A stretch of DNA of 64,000 bases from Allolobophora icterica (lineage: Eukaryota; Annelida; Clitellata; Crassiclitellata; Lumbricidae). Shown in pieces: positions 1 to 10,945 of this stretch (position 1 is the stretch's first letter; each line of letters begins with the position of its first letter). The notes beneath the pieces were generated by a model. It did not search any database. It was not told the origin of the DNA and was given only the letters and a program-made list of their open reading frames with translations. A program made the translations under genes and the position numbers. The stretch covers positions 68,793,125 through 68,857,124 of the forward strand of contig OY744606.1 in the NCBI GenBank assembly GCA_963556255.1, written 5' to 3'.

Positions 1-33
<33 letters not shown>
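1..33. repeat. (ATT)n microsatellite at left edge
   Basis: A pure ATT trinucleotide run occupies the edge of the window and probably continues upstream. The following bases 34-349 contain nothing I can identify apart from ordinary AT-rich DNA. Confidence 0.95.
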
Positions 34-349
34 AAGTGCAGGTTAATATAACTAAATGCACCGCATATGCACTAGTAGCAGCTCGGCTTAGTCAGATGAT
101 GTGAACAAGTAAGTCTTTAATTTCTTCCTAAAGCTTTTTATAGACAGTTCGGGGACACAGAGTTCGACGGGGAGCACATTTCAAACCGTTGGGCCGGAAG
201 TGCTAAGGTTGCTGTAATTAGACTTTATGAAGACTTTATGTGATTTGAAATTCAGTGACGTTTTTACTGGTAAATGATATGATAGTTAGTGAGGAAATTT
301 TTATCATTTATTAGAATATCATTGATTATGGATCCATATGAGTGACAAT

Positions 350-739
350 TAGGGGTCCACCGGTAAGACATTTTCCGCCGGAAACCAAATCCGAGTATTT
401 GGATGTATTTTTGCCGGATCCAGTAACGAACCGGAAACGAACCGGGTATCATTTGTTCCATATGCGAAGCTTCACATTTTCATGTAATAAGAAATTATCG
501 ACATAAATTTGTGTACTTATAATAAGTGACTAATGCAATTTGAATTATAGTCATTTCTGTGCAGTTGTGAAGTTTTCTGTGTAATTGTTTTAAGGTTCAA
601 CATTTATAATTTTATATACGTAAGTTTTTTAAATTTTTGTGCAACTATTTGCGTCTACAATATTTGCCGAGGCGAATACTTCCGGAAACGGGATCTCCGG
701 TGGAAGCGAATATCCGAGGCGGTTTCCGGTGGACCACTA
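350..739. mobile_element. Non-autonomous hAT-type DNA transposon, 390 bp
   Basis: The termini are inverted: TAGGGGTCCACCGG on the left and CCGGTGGACCACTA on the right (13 of 14 positions pair). The element is flanked by a perfect 8-bp direct repeat, GTGACAAT, at 342-349 and 740-747. An 8-bp target-site duplication is the hallmark of the hAT superfamily. The interior has GC-rich subterminal blocks around CCGGAAACG and an AT-rich centre, with no credible transposase reading frame, so it is a MITE-like passenger. It lies just upstream of the first visible exon of the unrecognised gene. Confidence 0.85.
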
Positions 740-1015
740 GTGACAATAGTCAGAACAGAATTTTGTTATTTTTTTCTAATATAAGTCTTTGAGATTTGCT
801 TGTTAAAGATGTTGAAGGTACTAATAACCTGAACAGAATTCACAAAGATGCATGCTACTTTATAACAATGAAAAGTTGTAGAAATGTTTTTCATTCTTAT
901 ATAATAACTTGAGTGGTTCTGCTGACATACTAATATTAACTAAACGGAACTGTACAACACCAGTTCACTTTGAAATAACTTGATTTAAATTGATTGCATG
1001 GTATGTTTGTCATAG

Positions 1016-1241
1016 ATGTTACATAAAAGAATAGCTAAGTCACGGGTCAATGCACTCAGAGCAACACACCTTGAAGCCGCTCATACCGTGGAGTCATCTT
1101 CCGTCTGGAGTGCCAGTGATGTCTGGGACCAACGCTCCCACTTGGGACCGGCAGAGGAAGCAATTCCAGAAGATGCTGACCATGGACATCAGGCAGAGTT
1201 GATACCAAAAAGTGATGTTGAATGTACTGAAACAAGTCGAA
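1016..1241 (+). CDS. Unrecognised gene, first visible exon
   Basis: An acceptor (TTTGTCATAG) precedes ATG, and the frame stays open to the donor GTAAAG at 1242. The exon ends with one base left over, which pairs with the GT that opens the next exon to give serine. The exon encodes a basic start (MLHKRIAKSRVNAL) and then an acidic, serine-rich region. The methionine may be the true start, but the acceptor makes an internal exon more likely. The in-frame read-through would stop at 1280-1282 if the donor were not used. Confidence 0.6.
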
Positions 1242-3788
1242 GTAAAGTTTCTGAAATTCACTCATCTTCTTCTGATACATGATGTCTTAAAATTCTTGAT
1301 TTCTAAAGTATTATATAAAATCTTTATTATTTAAAAGTTGATGAATTGAATGAAGCCTTGTCATCAAGATACCAATTGAATTTTGTCTTGTATCAAGGTA
1401 CATCGTAATCTCGAGACTTCTACAGCGCCCAAAAAAAGTACGTCACAGGCGCATATGATGTAAAAAGTTAATTCGTTTAAAAAGACATAGAAGTATGGTA
1501 TGTACGTGTGTTGAAGAGTCCTTGTATTCAGAGTTCAAACTATAGATTAATTTTACTTGAATAACCAAAATATGTAAAAATTACAACTATGGTTGAGACT
1601 AATATTTTAGGTGCTGGGCGAAAAAGGAAATCTTTTGGATTATAGTCAAAGTAGAAAATTCTATCTAGAAATACATTTATTGCCACTAATTACACTTTTT
1701 ACTGCCTAAGAAATCGTTTCAGTGACCAAGTGGTGAGACTTTTCTATGTGACATTATGGCATTTCTAAGACGAGGCTATAGGTAAAAGATGAAAGATTTA
1801 CCTGTTGACTATTATATTTTAATCTAGGTAAATGTCCATCTCCCAAATTCCGAGAAACCTACATGACGTCTCCCTCAGTGAAATCAGTGCTACCAGATTC
1901 ATCAACCAGTGAAGCATCATTCAATAATCCCCTTATGAGAAAGCGGCTCTCAACTCAGTCAACAAAAGCTGCAGAACAACTTAAATCGGAACTTGAAGCT
2001 AAAGAATTAGAAGTAGGTGCCAACAGTTACGGCTTTTTGCAATGATTGGTTACAGCATATTTTTAAATGATGCTTGCACATCATGTTTATCTATTTAATT
2101 TGTTTTGTTCATTTCTCTGGCCTCTGGCCTATCCAATGACAAGGTTACAGGTGATGGCAATAAACAATTATATGTGTTCAGGCCTCGTTGAATCACCATA
2201 ACATTGACCAATGATATTCACAATTTTAACTCGCATGTTCTAGTTCCCAAGAAGCTCTTTCGACCTGTGATCTTCGAGAACCCAGAACCAAACTTCGTAA
2301 ACTAGACCTGACCCAGGTATTACTACAGCAATTCTGCCTTCAATGTTTACCTGTGAAAAAGTTGGCTAGCCTCACTTAAACGTTACTTCCTGAAAAGGTG
2401 CAGAGTTTATGATGATAATATGTTTTGACAACAGTTTTGTGTTTCTCAGGATTTGCGCTTTGTTGTAATGGTGTATTCTTTATTGTACAGAAAACATACA
2501 TATTTTATTTGCAGCCCCTTTACTGAAAGGGTTGCAGTATCTTTTTTACGTATCTTGTGTATGAAATCTGTGGCAGAAAAGCTGATGAATTATCTACAAG
2601 GAATTCTACAGATGGTACCATGTTCACTAGACATACGTATAATTTATTTGAATCAATTATATCGATGATCAAGTAGGCTATGTGTTTATTTTTACAGCGG
2701 TTATCTCGTCATGCTCAAATCATTAACTTCATTGATCGAACTGATGAAGAGTCGAGACTTTACAGGCCTCCGGGTGCACAAGTAAACATGAGAGCTGAAG
2801 CAGCCATTAGACCAAAGAGGTACTAAATTAGTCCAATAAATTGTACCAACTGTAGATTTTATTACGAGCAATATAAAATTATGAAAGAAAATGCCAGAAA
2901 AATAAAGGAGTGCAATGGTATTTGCGTCTGACAGAGTTATAGATTTGATCTTGAAAATGTGCTGCTGAGTTAAAAAATGCATGTTAACAGTAAAAATTTT
3001 ATTGTGACTTTATTCAGAGACTTTCTGTAGCACATCTTTAAGAGAGACTCAATGGAGATGCTAGTGATTAAGCATTCCTGTCATCCGTATTCATGTTGTG
3101 TCTTTGAGATATATCCACTTCAGTAGTTTGGCAGTTGTTGAAGCTGTATGCATTTATTCAGAGATTCATTCATTCATTCATTCATTCATTCATTCATAGA
3201 TTTATATAGCTCCTCTTCAAGAGGCGCTCATAGCAGAGATGTATGTTGTTCAGTGTGGAACTTCTCAGAGTGCAGCTTCATTGTATTTTGTTTGCTTTGA
3301 TTCAGCTCAGCTGCCCTTGTTCAGTATCAGGCAACGTTGCCTAGCAACCAGTTGAAGTATATGGTGCAGAAGATGAAGATGCAGTTTACAGGTGTTGTCA
3401 AAGAACAGGAAATGATTCTTAAGGATGCTTTGGATGCTGTGGACAGGTTAAAATCACTACAGTTCTTTACGTATTAGTCACTCTGTTCTTATTGTTTTTA
3501 AATTGTTTATTTTTATTGTCTATTGTGTCCTTCAACTTGATATCGTTATTGTTTTCAACAGTTTACAGTTTATTTGCAATATCGTTACTGTTTCTTGGGC
3601 TCTTGTTCTGACTCAATGACATGAACACACGAGAGCATGTTAACATAACATATATGAGCTTCTGAGCTGCGGTCTCTTCCTCGAAACTCATATACCGCTT
3701 TCTTCTCTGCCTTAAGACTGTTCTCTTTCGCCGGGGTTGGGCTGGGAGTGCCTCTGAATAGATTCCTTGAAGGGGCGCTACATAAATG

Positions 3789-3827
<39 letters not shown>

Positions 3828-4696
3828 AATATGAGGCAGAGATACACAAGGATTTGAGATCTCTTGGATGGGGCAGTTCTCATTATGCAATTTCGCATGA
3901 GAGTTTGAATCTTATATACTCAATGAGTTGAGGTACAGTTAACCAGTGCAGAGTGTGTCATATGTAGGTGGATATATGGCCAAATTTTGGGATGAACAAT
4001 CAGACGAACAGATGCATTTAGAATAGAAGGCAATTTCGATGTAAGAGAGGAGCCCAGTCCGGAGAATATAGCATTGCCAAGGTTCGTTTAATACACTGTC
4101 TGTTAACCTCATATGGCAGATTATGCTTGCCATTGGGTCATTGAATAAAATGTTTAAGTCTTGCTTTATAAAAATTATTGTTGTGATTTTTCTTGATTTA
4201 GTTGTTTTGTTTGGCCAATAGGAATCGATTAAAAGATCTTGAGCGAAAGTTTGATGTGTTGCCAACGGACAGCAACGTACGTATTGCACTTCATGTGATC
4301 AGATCCAAAGACCAATCGGAGGATGAAAACAAGGCAGAAAAACAACCAGAAATCTACCAGCCGTGGTGAGGAGCAGCACTACGTCAACTCCTTTGAATTT
4401 TAAAGATGCGTGGTTGTCTTACAGCATGAGATCTAGCTCCTAAAACTGACTAGTAATTTAGATCTGAATAATCATAGCCTCAATTGTGATAGCACATTTG
4501 TATAGCACTTCCTCTAAGGAACTCTTGCTGTCATGCCAGACTGGGTTTCAGTCAATTTTAATAGTAATCTTGAAATTTCTAAAGTGATACTTAAAAGCCA
4601 AACTCAGGACACCAGCTTATTCATGAGCACTGCTTCATGTCATAGGTGTTGTCCAAAGATGTTAAGTGGAAACCCAAGTCCGGTTGCCAGAGAGAC

Positions 4697-4788
<92 letters not shown>

Positions 4789-6177
4789 AGCAGAGGAGCT
4801 GCTGAGGCAGATTCTATCACAATAAGAAAGATTGGATGATGGAGGATAGGATAGATAAGGGTAGAAGGTAGCCAAAGTGGGTAGATGAAATGGAGATAAA
4901 GAAAGGTTCAGAATATTGGATGCAATTGAAACTCCTGACGCTAACCTCTTTTTGATGCAGTCATGCAAATACTTAACTGCTGGTTTACTACATAAGAAAA
5001 GCAGATAAACTCAACAGAGATACTTTTAAAGAGATGGACGCTCTGAAATTTTTTTCAGTCACTCAAAAGTGTTGTTGGGAATTGCACATCTTAAAATTGT
5101 GTAGAAGACATCTCAGAGGCATTACAGGATTGAAATCTTTTCTTGATGTTGAATGTAACTGTTGATGTATTATCATTGCTAATTGTTATTACTGTTCATT
5201 TCTTTCTGTCACTTTCTCTTTTCTTAAAGGTTTCTTGATCTCATGAAGTCTCTTTCTGGTGAGATGAAAAACATCTGGTATTTTCAGAAGATACTGGATA
5301 AAATCAGCCGATATGGACTGGTTGGTTTGGTTGTTTCCGTCTTAAACCTCCTTGTTGATTTTATTTCTATAGTTCTGTCATTATTGATATATTTTCTTAC
5401 TTTTCCATATTACTTAAGTAAGTAAGTATATTCTTTATTAAGAAGTGCTAGCAAATGCACAGCACTGTACAAGAAAGATAATACTGCATATTGTTTTGTA
5501 TTACATATTACAATCAAACAATGTAACCTGTTAATTTGTAACGATGTCTCTATACTACACATTTAAGAGAAAAGTTATTATAAATGAATACATTAAAGAT
5601 ACAAAAGATACAGAAAAGGCTATTTGTATAGCATCCTGGCAAGGAAGCATTTCCCAGACAAGTCATCATATTAATAGTGCGGGTGAATATGCTGATCACC
5701 CTGACATGGCTTTTGTGTGTCGCTGAGAAATTTATTTATATTACATTTAATTAAGATCATATTAGACATTTCTCACTTTTTCATATCTTCATTTGATTTA
5801 ATAGAATGACGATCTTATTATCTGCACTCTTGAACTCAGGTGTGACAAGGTTTATTGATTGGTTGCAGGTGGAATCAGGCAAGCAGAGTGCTTTCAAGTT
5901 CATACGAGTCCTTGCTGGTCTGCGTGAATGGGAAATCTGTGCACCTGACATCAGCGCAGCGATCGAGTTTTGTCGGGAAAAAGTTGTCGAGATGACTGTA
6001 GAGGAATATGAGAAATGGTTCCACGATACATTTCCTTCAGTTGTCCGACCCCAACCTGCGATTCCAAAGAAGGCACAGGTGGATAAAATGACACCTGCTT
6101 CAAGTGCTGTTGACCGACTACCTCGTGGAAAGTCGGCGCCCCCAGGCAGTAAGGGTCTTAATAATAGCCATGTATGA
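1016..6177 (+). CDS. Unrecognised helical protein, 3' part of a multi-exon gene (8 exons)
   Basis: Eight exons can be joined with matching phases and GT-AG borders: 1016-1241, 1828-2016, 2252-2316, 2698-2819, 3306-3446, 4222-4365, 5230-5320 and 5869-6177. They give 428 codons and a stop at 6175-6177. I do not recognise the family. The product is rich in charged, helix-forming stretches: an LKSELEAKELEVEAL coiled-coil-like segment, then RLSRHAQIINFIDRTDEES, then a Lys/Met-rich helix QLKYMVQKMKMQF, then a tryptophan-containing region with the motifs LAGLREWEICAPDI and EEYEKWFHDTFP. There is no membrane segment and no enzyme motif that I can name. A ciliary or coiled-coil scaffold of the CCDC162 sort is a guess only. 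The first exon is preceded by an acceptor, so the true N-terminus probably lies left of the window. The exons are small and the introns 0.24-0.86 kb, much more compact than the downstream gene. Confidence 0.75.
1402..1453 (-). repeat. Fragment of SINE family E (GATTACGATT-tailed)
   Basis: Read on the minus strand, this fragment has the 3'-terminal block of the family: CGCCTGTGA-like sequence, then TTTTTTTGGGCGCTGTAGAA and the start of the GATTACGAT tail. It matches the longer copies at 12677-12875 and 49954-50091. It lies in the first visible intron of the unrecognised gene. Confidence 0.65.
1828..2016 (+). CDS. Unrecognised gene, exon 2
   Basis: The acceptor is TTTTAATCTAG and the donor GTGCCA follows AGTAG. 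The exon encodes a Ser/Thr-rich linker and then the charged helix KAAEQLKSELEAKELEV, which has heptad-like leucine spacing. An alternative donor four bases earlier (GTAGGT at 2013) would leave the wrong phase for the next exon, so 2016 is preferred. Confidence 0.65.
2252..2316 (+). CDS. Unrecognised gene, exon 3
   Basis: This short 65-bp exon sits between a CCCAAG acceptor and the donor GTATTA. It continues the charged helix (EALSTCDLREPRTKLRKL). The acceptor has a modest polypyrimidine tract. The phase and the continuous amphipathic pattern support the exon, but it is the least certain of this gene. Confidence 0.5.
2698..2819 (+). CDS. Unrecognised gene, exon 4
   Basis: A strong acceptor (TTTATTTTTACAG) is followed by RLSRHAQIINFIDRTDEESR and a basic RPK end. 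The donor GTACTA leaves two bases, which pair with the C of the next exon. Arginine, acidic residues and a conserved-looking RPPGAQ turn make this a convincing coding block. Confidence 0.75.
3163..3238. repeat. (ATTC)n microsatellite joined to a SINE-tail remnant
   Basis: About eight ATTC units are followed directly by TATATAGCTCCTCTTCAAGA and AGGCGCTC, the reverse complement of the tail shared by several SINEs in this window. The microsatellite probably grew from the SINE poly-tail. Confidence 0.6.
3306..3446 (+). CDS. Unrecognised gene, exon 5
   Basis: The acceptor GCTTTGATTCAG is good and the donor is GTTAAA. The exon encodes SAALVQYQATLPSNQLKY and then a Met/Lys-rich amphipathic helix ending KDALDAVD. 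The phase is 2 on both sides, matching both neighbours. Confidence 0.8.
3640..3828 (+). repeat. SINE-type repeat ending in a (GATT)n tail
   Basis: A retroposon-like segment ends with GGGAGTGCCTCTGAATAG, CTTGAAGGGGCGCTACATAA and then about ten GATT units. The same tail appears at 27205-27330 (minus), 41163-41215, 48690-48735 and 17700-17760 (minus). The 5' limit is uncertain. The copy lies inside an intron of the unrecognised gene. Confidence 0.65.
4222..4365 (+). CDS. Unrecognised gene, exon 6
   Basis: The acceptor is TTGGCCAATAG and the donor GTGAGG. The exon encodes NRLKDLERKFDVLPTDSNVR, then a beta-like IALHVI stretch and an acidic DQSEDENKAEKQ linker ending QPW. The tryptophan codon is split across the junction and completes correctly in the next exon. 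Confidence 0.8.
4699..4782. repeat. (GA)n microsatellite, about 80 bp
   Basis: This is an essentially pure GA dinucleotide run inside an intron of the unrecognised gene. The arginine/glutamate or serine/leucine reading frames through it are repeat artefacts. Confidence 0.95.
5230..5320 (+). CDS. Unrecognised gene, exon 7
   Basis: A strong pyrimidine-rich acceptor (CTTTCTCTTTTCTTAAAG) precedes FLDLMKSLSGEMKNIWYFQK. The donor GTTGGT leaves phase 0. The exon is 91 bp and encodes an aromatic amphipathic helix. Confidence 0.8.
5869..6177 (+). CDS. Unrecognised gene, terminal coding exon
   Basis: The acceptor GATTGGTTGCAG leads into 102 codons and a TGA at 6175-6177. The exon encodes FKFIRVLAGLREWEICAPDI, an amphipathic helix EFCREKVVEMTVEEYEKWF, and a proline- and basic-rich tail with no recognisable domain, probably disordered. 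This is the best supported exon of the gene by length and composition. Confidence 0.85.
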   Translation: MESGKQSAFKFIRVLAGLREWEICAPDISAAIEFCREKVVEMTVEEYEKWFHDTFPSVVRPQPAIPKKAQVDKMTPASSAVDRLPRGKSAPPGSKGLNNSHV

Positions 6178-6479
6178 TTTTGTGCTTGAACTTGGTGTTA
6201 CCTACCGGGTACTGTTAGCCCCAGTTGTGCACCTGGGCTGATTATTTACATTTTCTCTTTGTATTGATGGTGTAAACAAAGAATTTAGGGTCTCCTTCTA
6301 ATAGCCCTGTTTTAGCCCGCTATTTTGATGTAGAAAAACCACCCTCTGAAATGGTTGAGCTGTCTATTGTTGTGTCACTGCTATTTTGTCAAATAATATA
6401 AAATTATAAAAATACTCTGAATTATAAATGTATGTACAAATTGTACAGATACAACTTAAGTTTTGGGACACTTCAAAGC

Positions 6480-6502
6480 AATAAAGTTCCTATTATAATA
6501 AA
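6480..6502 (+). promoter_or_regulatory. Tandem polyadenylation signals
   Basis: Two AATAAA hexamers, at 6480-6485 and 6497-6502, lie about 300 bp after the stop codon of the unrecognised gene. They are in AT-rich sequence and suit a 3' UTR end near 6520. Which one is used cannot be told from the sequence. Confidence 0.55.
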
Positions 6503-7038
6503 ATTGTTATGTCAACGTTTATAGATATGCATGAAAGAAAAGTAACAATAATTATGCTAACAATATATGATAATGTACTGACCACTGTACTCACATGGAC
6601 TGTAGATAGCTTGGGACAAAATTGACCTTTATAATTCAACAGATGTTGTGTAAATAATTGTGACAAAATATTAGTGTATCTTTTATTTTGAACTTGTAAA
6701 AGCTTCAGAAGTGGTAGAAAGGTTCTCTATGATGTACTAAATAATATTTATGTCGTGTTCTTCAGAAATACTTAACTGATCCAAAACAATGAAACTTGAT
6801 TAACTGCTGTAGCATAATGTTAAAACATTTTTCTTGTAGCAGCTTATTGGCAATTGCTGCAACATTTAATCAATTTTCATGTATTTTTAGAACTTTTTAA
6901 GTGATGCTTAACATTGCTTATGTATATTGTGTGCCTGATATTTCATTATCCTTCTCATAAGTAACAATATTTAAACATTAAACTACTGTTAGAATTGAAC
7001 ATGACATTTGTTCATTGAAAGTACAGTATCTGCACATA

Positions 7039-7414
7039 TGTGACCTCGGCCGAGAGAAGGGACCACTTGTCGCTTTATAGATTAGCCGGAAAACACGTTT
7101 TTACGCTAAAAGATTATATTGCTTTTTGCGTCTAATTAATCAATCTGTGGCTCGGACTCACTGTACTACAACGAATCTAATGCTACTTGATGCGTTAAGG
7201 CTACATTTAAGCATTAATGCATTGGGTAGAGACACATTAAATTTTTTTATGCGATTTCCCGCCAAATGATATTTTATATTTTTGTGAAAAAGTGCATAAA
7301 TTATGGGCCAAACGCTCTGAAATTTTTTCCTCATTTTTCCTAAGGTGTAAGCTTGTGGAAACTGCTAATAAGTCCATTTGCGACAAGTGGTCCCTTCTCT
7401 CGGCCGAGGTCACA
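7039..7414. mobile_element. TA-flanked MITE with 35-bp perfect terminal inverted repeats
   Basis: The left end begins TGTGACCTCGGCCGAGAGAA and is perfectly inverted at the right end for 35 bases, down to ...TTGTCGC. TA dinucleotides flank both ends (7037-7038 and 7415-7416), as expected of Tc1/mariner-type insertion, although only two bases support this. The 376-bp element has an AT-rich centre and no transposase frame. The perfect termini suggest a young copy. Confidence 0.85.
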
Positions 7415-10400
7415 TATTATTGGTATTGTGTTATATTAATCAAATACCGTGTAGTACAAGTGTTTAACGACATCTTATGGCTGCAAGGCTGTTAACGTCG
7501 ACCTTACCGTAACTCATAATTTCAATAAAAAGTAATCACTAAAACTAATGTACATCTGAGTAAAAATAAATGTGTTAGTCATAACATTGCTGCCGCTGAA
7601 GTTTAAATTATAAAATTGTTAGATAAAATTGTTCCATCTTAGTTTCTGCTGTAAAACATTTGTATGAGTAATTCTAATAATTCTAGGTCATTTACATTAG
7701 ATTCTGCTTATTGTGCACATGTGCTTCAACTTCTGAAAGTTTGGTTCTTATATTGTTTAAAATGGTATCAGTTTCACCATGACATATTCTATTTTATATA
7801 GCCCCATATTTTGATGTATTTAAAGTTCGCCTTAGTTTGGAAGGAAGTTTTGTGTTGATTAGTTCTTGAAAGTTAATGCTATAGAGAAAAGTTATGTTAA
7901 TTATATGAAGAAAAGTTATGGTAATGCTATGAAGAAAATTAATGTTGATGCTATGAAGAAAACTTACGTTAATGCTATGAAAAAGTTATGTTAATGCTAG
8001 GAAGAAAAAGTTAACGTGTACAGTTATGAAGACAAGGACATTGTTTCAGTGTATGTCTGTGATTTAAATGATTTGTCTTTTTTGTGTTGGCCTATCCTCA
8101 TTTATTTTGTTCACTCTTATTTTGAAAACTGTTGAATTTTTGTCATAGGCTGTTGTTTTTGGCTGAGAAAACCATGACCTTTTGTTGCTGGTATTTTGAC
8201 TTAATTTGTTGACTAATTTTTAAAGACTTAGATAAGACAAAGTATTAGAATATCTGCTCTTGTTGTATGCTCATAATTCTACAAGGTATTTCAAATTTTC
8301 AACTCACATTTTCATTTGTCTTATGTAGATTTGTAAAGTTTCTGTGGATGTTATTTTTGGAAGCTAGTTCCAACTTATAGTTGTGCGGGAATCAGTATTG
8401 TTAATTGCAGCAGATATCTGCTCAAATAGCCTAAATATTGATGATATTACAGTTTTAATTTTAAATGTTATTTTTGTGGCTTATTAAATTATTTATTTAC
8501 TTTCAAATCAACTTAACTTCTTTATTAAATGTAAGAGCTTACATTACGCAACAGAATACTGTAATAATTTTCAGATGTTCTTTTCCATGACATGAATGTT
8601 TAGAATGTAAGGCTATACTTTGATGTGATTCCTGTATTGCTAATGTCTCAGGTCTAAATCTTCTGCTTGCATGACAAAGGTTTAAGTTTTTCTGTTATTT
8701 TTGTGTATTGTGTTTCAAAACTTTTCGTTGTACGTTTGTAAAACTGTCAAGGGCATTGATGAAGCTTGGAACAACGGACCATAGTGTTCATCTGTCCACA
8801 GTTTGGTTTATAAAACTAGGGATACAGCGTAGAACTACCCACAACATCTAGTTTAGTCAATCATATGTAGGCCTATGCTTTTTCTGATAAGGTGCTTCAA
8901 ATGATTATAAGAACCTCACTTCATATGTTTAAGACCAATCCTGTTCATCTTATACACTGGACCCAACACAAATGATCACATTGTACGTGTAGGTGTTTCG
9001 ACTAATAACAACAGCTCAAATATGTTATAAACAAGTTAAATATTCAATTCAATTCAATATTCGTTTATTTGATAAATAATGGCTGCCGTAGACACAACAT
9101 GTTTACTTTGATACATTAATATATGTTCTTGAAGAGAACATGAGAAATAAGTTAAGTGCTGAATTTTGTAATAAATTGAAATTCAAAATTTTTACTTTAT
9201 GCACCTTAAAAATTTCTTAATAATAATAAGATAGTAATTTGCAGCAATGTAAACAAATGCTAATCAACTTCTTTCACTACTGAGAAAATTACTATTTTGG
9301 ACGTTGATTGAGCTAATATTATCGATTGATTTCAAACTTCTATTAACATGCTTACTGTTCCTGTAAGTTGTAGTAGCCTTGTACTTACTTAAGCTTGTAT
9401 GCATTAGAGTTCTCTTCAAATATCATATCTAGTAACAAAGCTACTAACACACGTACCAAAATAAAATAGATTATTTGTTGCCTTTGTAGCATAGATCTGA
9501 AATCGTTATTTTGCTGTTTTTTCACAATGAGTGCAAACAAAAGGGGCAGAGCTATAAAATGTAGGCATACTGAACTGCTACATAGTATTTTAATTGTTAA
9601 GTCACAAGGTTCTTAAGCTTGATATATATCCATTGATTAGTCAATGCCTTTGAAAAATCAACTGTTACTATTCTCTGATCAACATTTGATTATCTGTGAT
9701 GTTTGTGATCAAAACTTTTCCTGCTTACTTTTAGCAAATCAGTATTGATTATAGATTTTGGTAGATACTCGTAGTTGTTATCTGTTTATTTGCTGCAAAT
9801 CTGTATATTTAAAGTGTGGCCGAAGATAGTAAAATTGTTTCAAAGTGTATGCAACAGTCTGATGGATTTAATTTTGCAGTAAGTGCGGTTTCATTAGATC
9901 TCTCCCGAACACGACCTTACATTAGGACTGTCCTAAAAACCTGACTGCTGGAACTTTGGAATGACAATATAAGCACAGTTGAAGAAACTGGTCACCCGTC
10001 CTCATATGACGAGGATAAAAAAATGAAGTTGCTAATACTTTATACTCACGCCTCTTAGGCTAGCTTAAATTACTACTCTTCATTTATTTGTGATAATATC
10101 CAGGTATCAGTATCAGTAATATCAAGACTGACGTCTTGGGGCTGCCAGCGTTTACGTGTCAAAATTAACATTGTTATGTAGTCTCTGCTTATTATAGACA
10201 TCTGTCCACTTATATATTTATGATCCTTGCAAAGGCACATTATGTTATTTAATGGGAATTGGTATGTGTGCTTTCATCTTTAGCTGAAAGTTGAAGTCTT
10301 TACCCAAATGTTCACCTGTAGGGATCATGTAATGTCTTTCACGACCAGTTGCATAGCTCCATCACATGATGCCTATAATTGGCTGGTAACATTGACATTA

Positions 10401-10662
10401 ATGTAAAAGATAATCGAATAGCTTAAATTTAACAAATTCGCCATACATGGTACATGTTGTAAACTATGTCAAAAAGGATCTCAGTTTCATTTGTAGAGTT
10501 GTATAATAAATTCTGTTGGCTTTGCACTGTGCCTGAAGGACACTCATAAAATGTTTGTTGATAGAAATTTAGAGGAATCAGTGTGGCTCAATGATGTTCT
10601 TATACAATGCAATACAACTGTATTTGATATTGATATTGCCCTGCTGAAGTTTAGAAGAGCAC
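7415..10662. other. AT-rich intergenic DNA with no gene seen
   Basis: No reading frame with splice support or codon-like composition is visible on either strand. Recognisable pieces are the imperfect tandem array at 7876-8016 and a probable retroposon tail near 9030-9075 (CAATTCAATTCAATATTCG followed by a TTTATTTGATAAATAA-type tail). The first TAGGCCTA palindrome of the window is near 8870. Confidence 0.6.
7876..8016. repeat. Imperfect tandem repeat, roughly 30-bp units
   Basis: About five diverged units share AGTTATGTTAATGCTATGAA and GAAGAAAA blocks. The unit length varies between copies, so this is an old, decayed minisatellite. Confidence 0.7.
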
Positions 10663-10945
10663 CACTGGCGGCGATCTTGTTTCACAGGTGGGGGGGGACA
10701 CTGTTGAACCGATCTGGTGAAAAGAGTTTTGAACTGATCTGCTCAAAAAAGAGGTCAAAAACGTTTTTCCCGCGCACGTGCAAACTTTTTTACCATTTTT
10801 GGGAAACAATTTCACGACCTTTTTTGGGGATTTCTTCAAAAAATGGGTGGGGGGGGCGCGAATGTATGGTGTGTCCACCCCACTCTTAAAGGTGGGGTAC
10901 TTGTCCCCCTCGACCCCCCCCCCCACCCCATGATCGCCGCTCATG
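10663..10945 (+). mobile_element. hAT MITE family G, copy 1 (GGCGGCGATC termini)
   Basis: The element runs from CACTGGCGGCGATCTTG to CATGATCGCCGCTCATG, with long subterminal runs of G on the left and C on the right that make it fold back on itself. The flanks AAGAGCAC (10655-10662) and GAGCGCAC (ending 10952) are a decayed 8-bp target-site duplication. Subterminal blocks CCCCACTCTTAAAGGTGGGG and TTTTTGGGGATTTCTTCAAA are shared with the copies at 14800 and 27574. No transposase is encoded. The reading frames on both strands are by-products of the G/C runs. Confidence 0.8.

Noticed and set aside
264..461. 65-codon minus-strand frame.
   Set aside because: It spans the left end of the hAT element, so it is not a gene.
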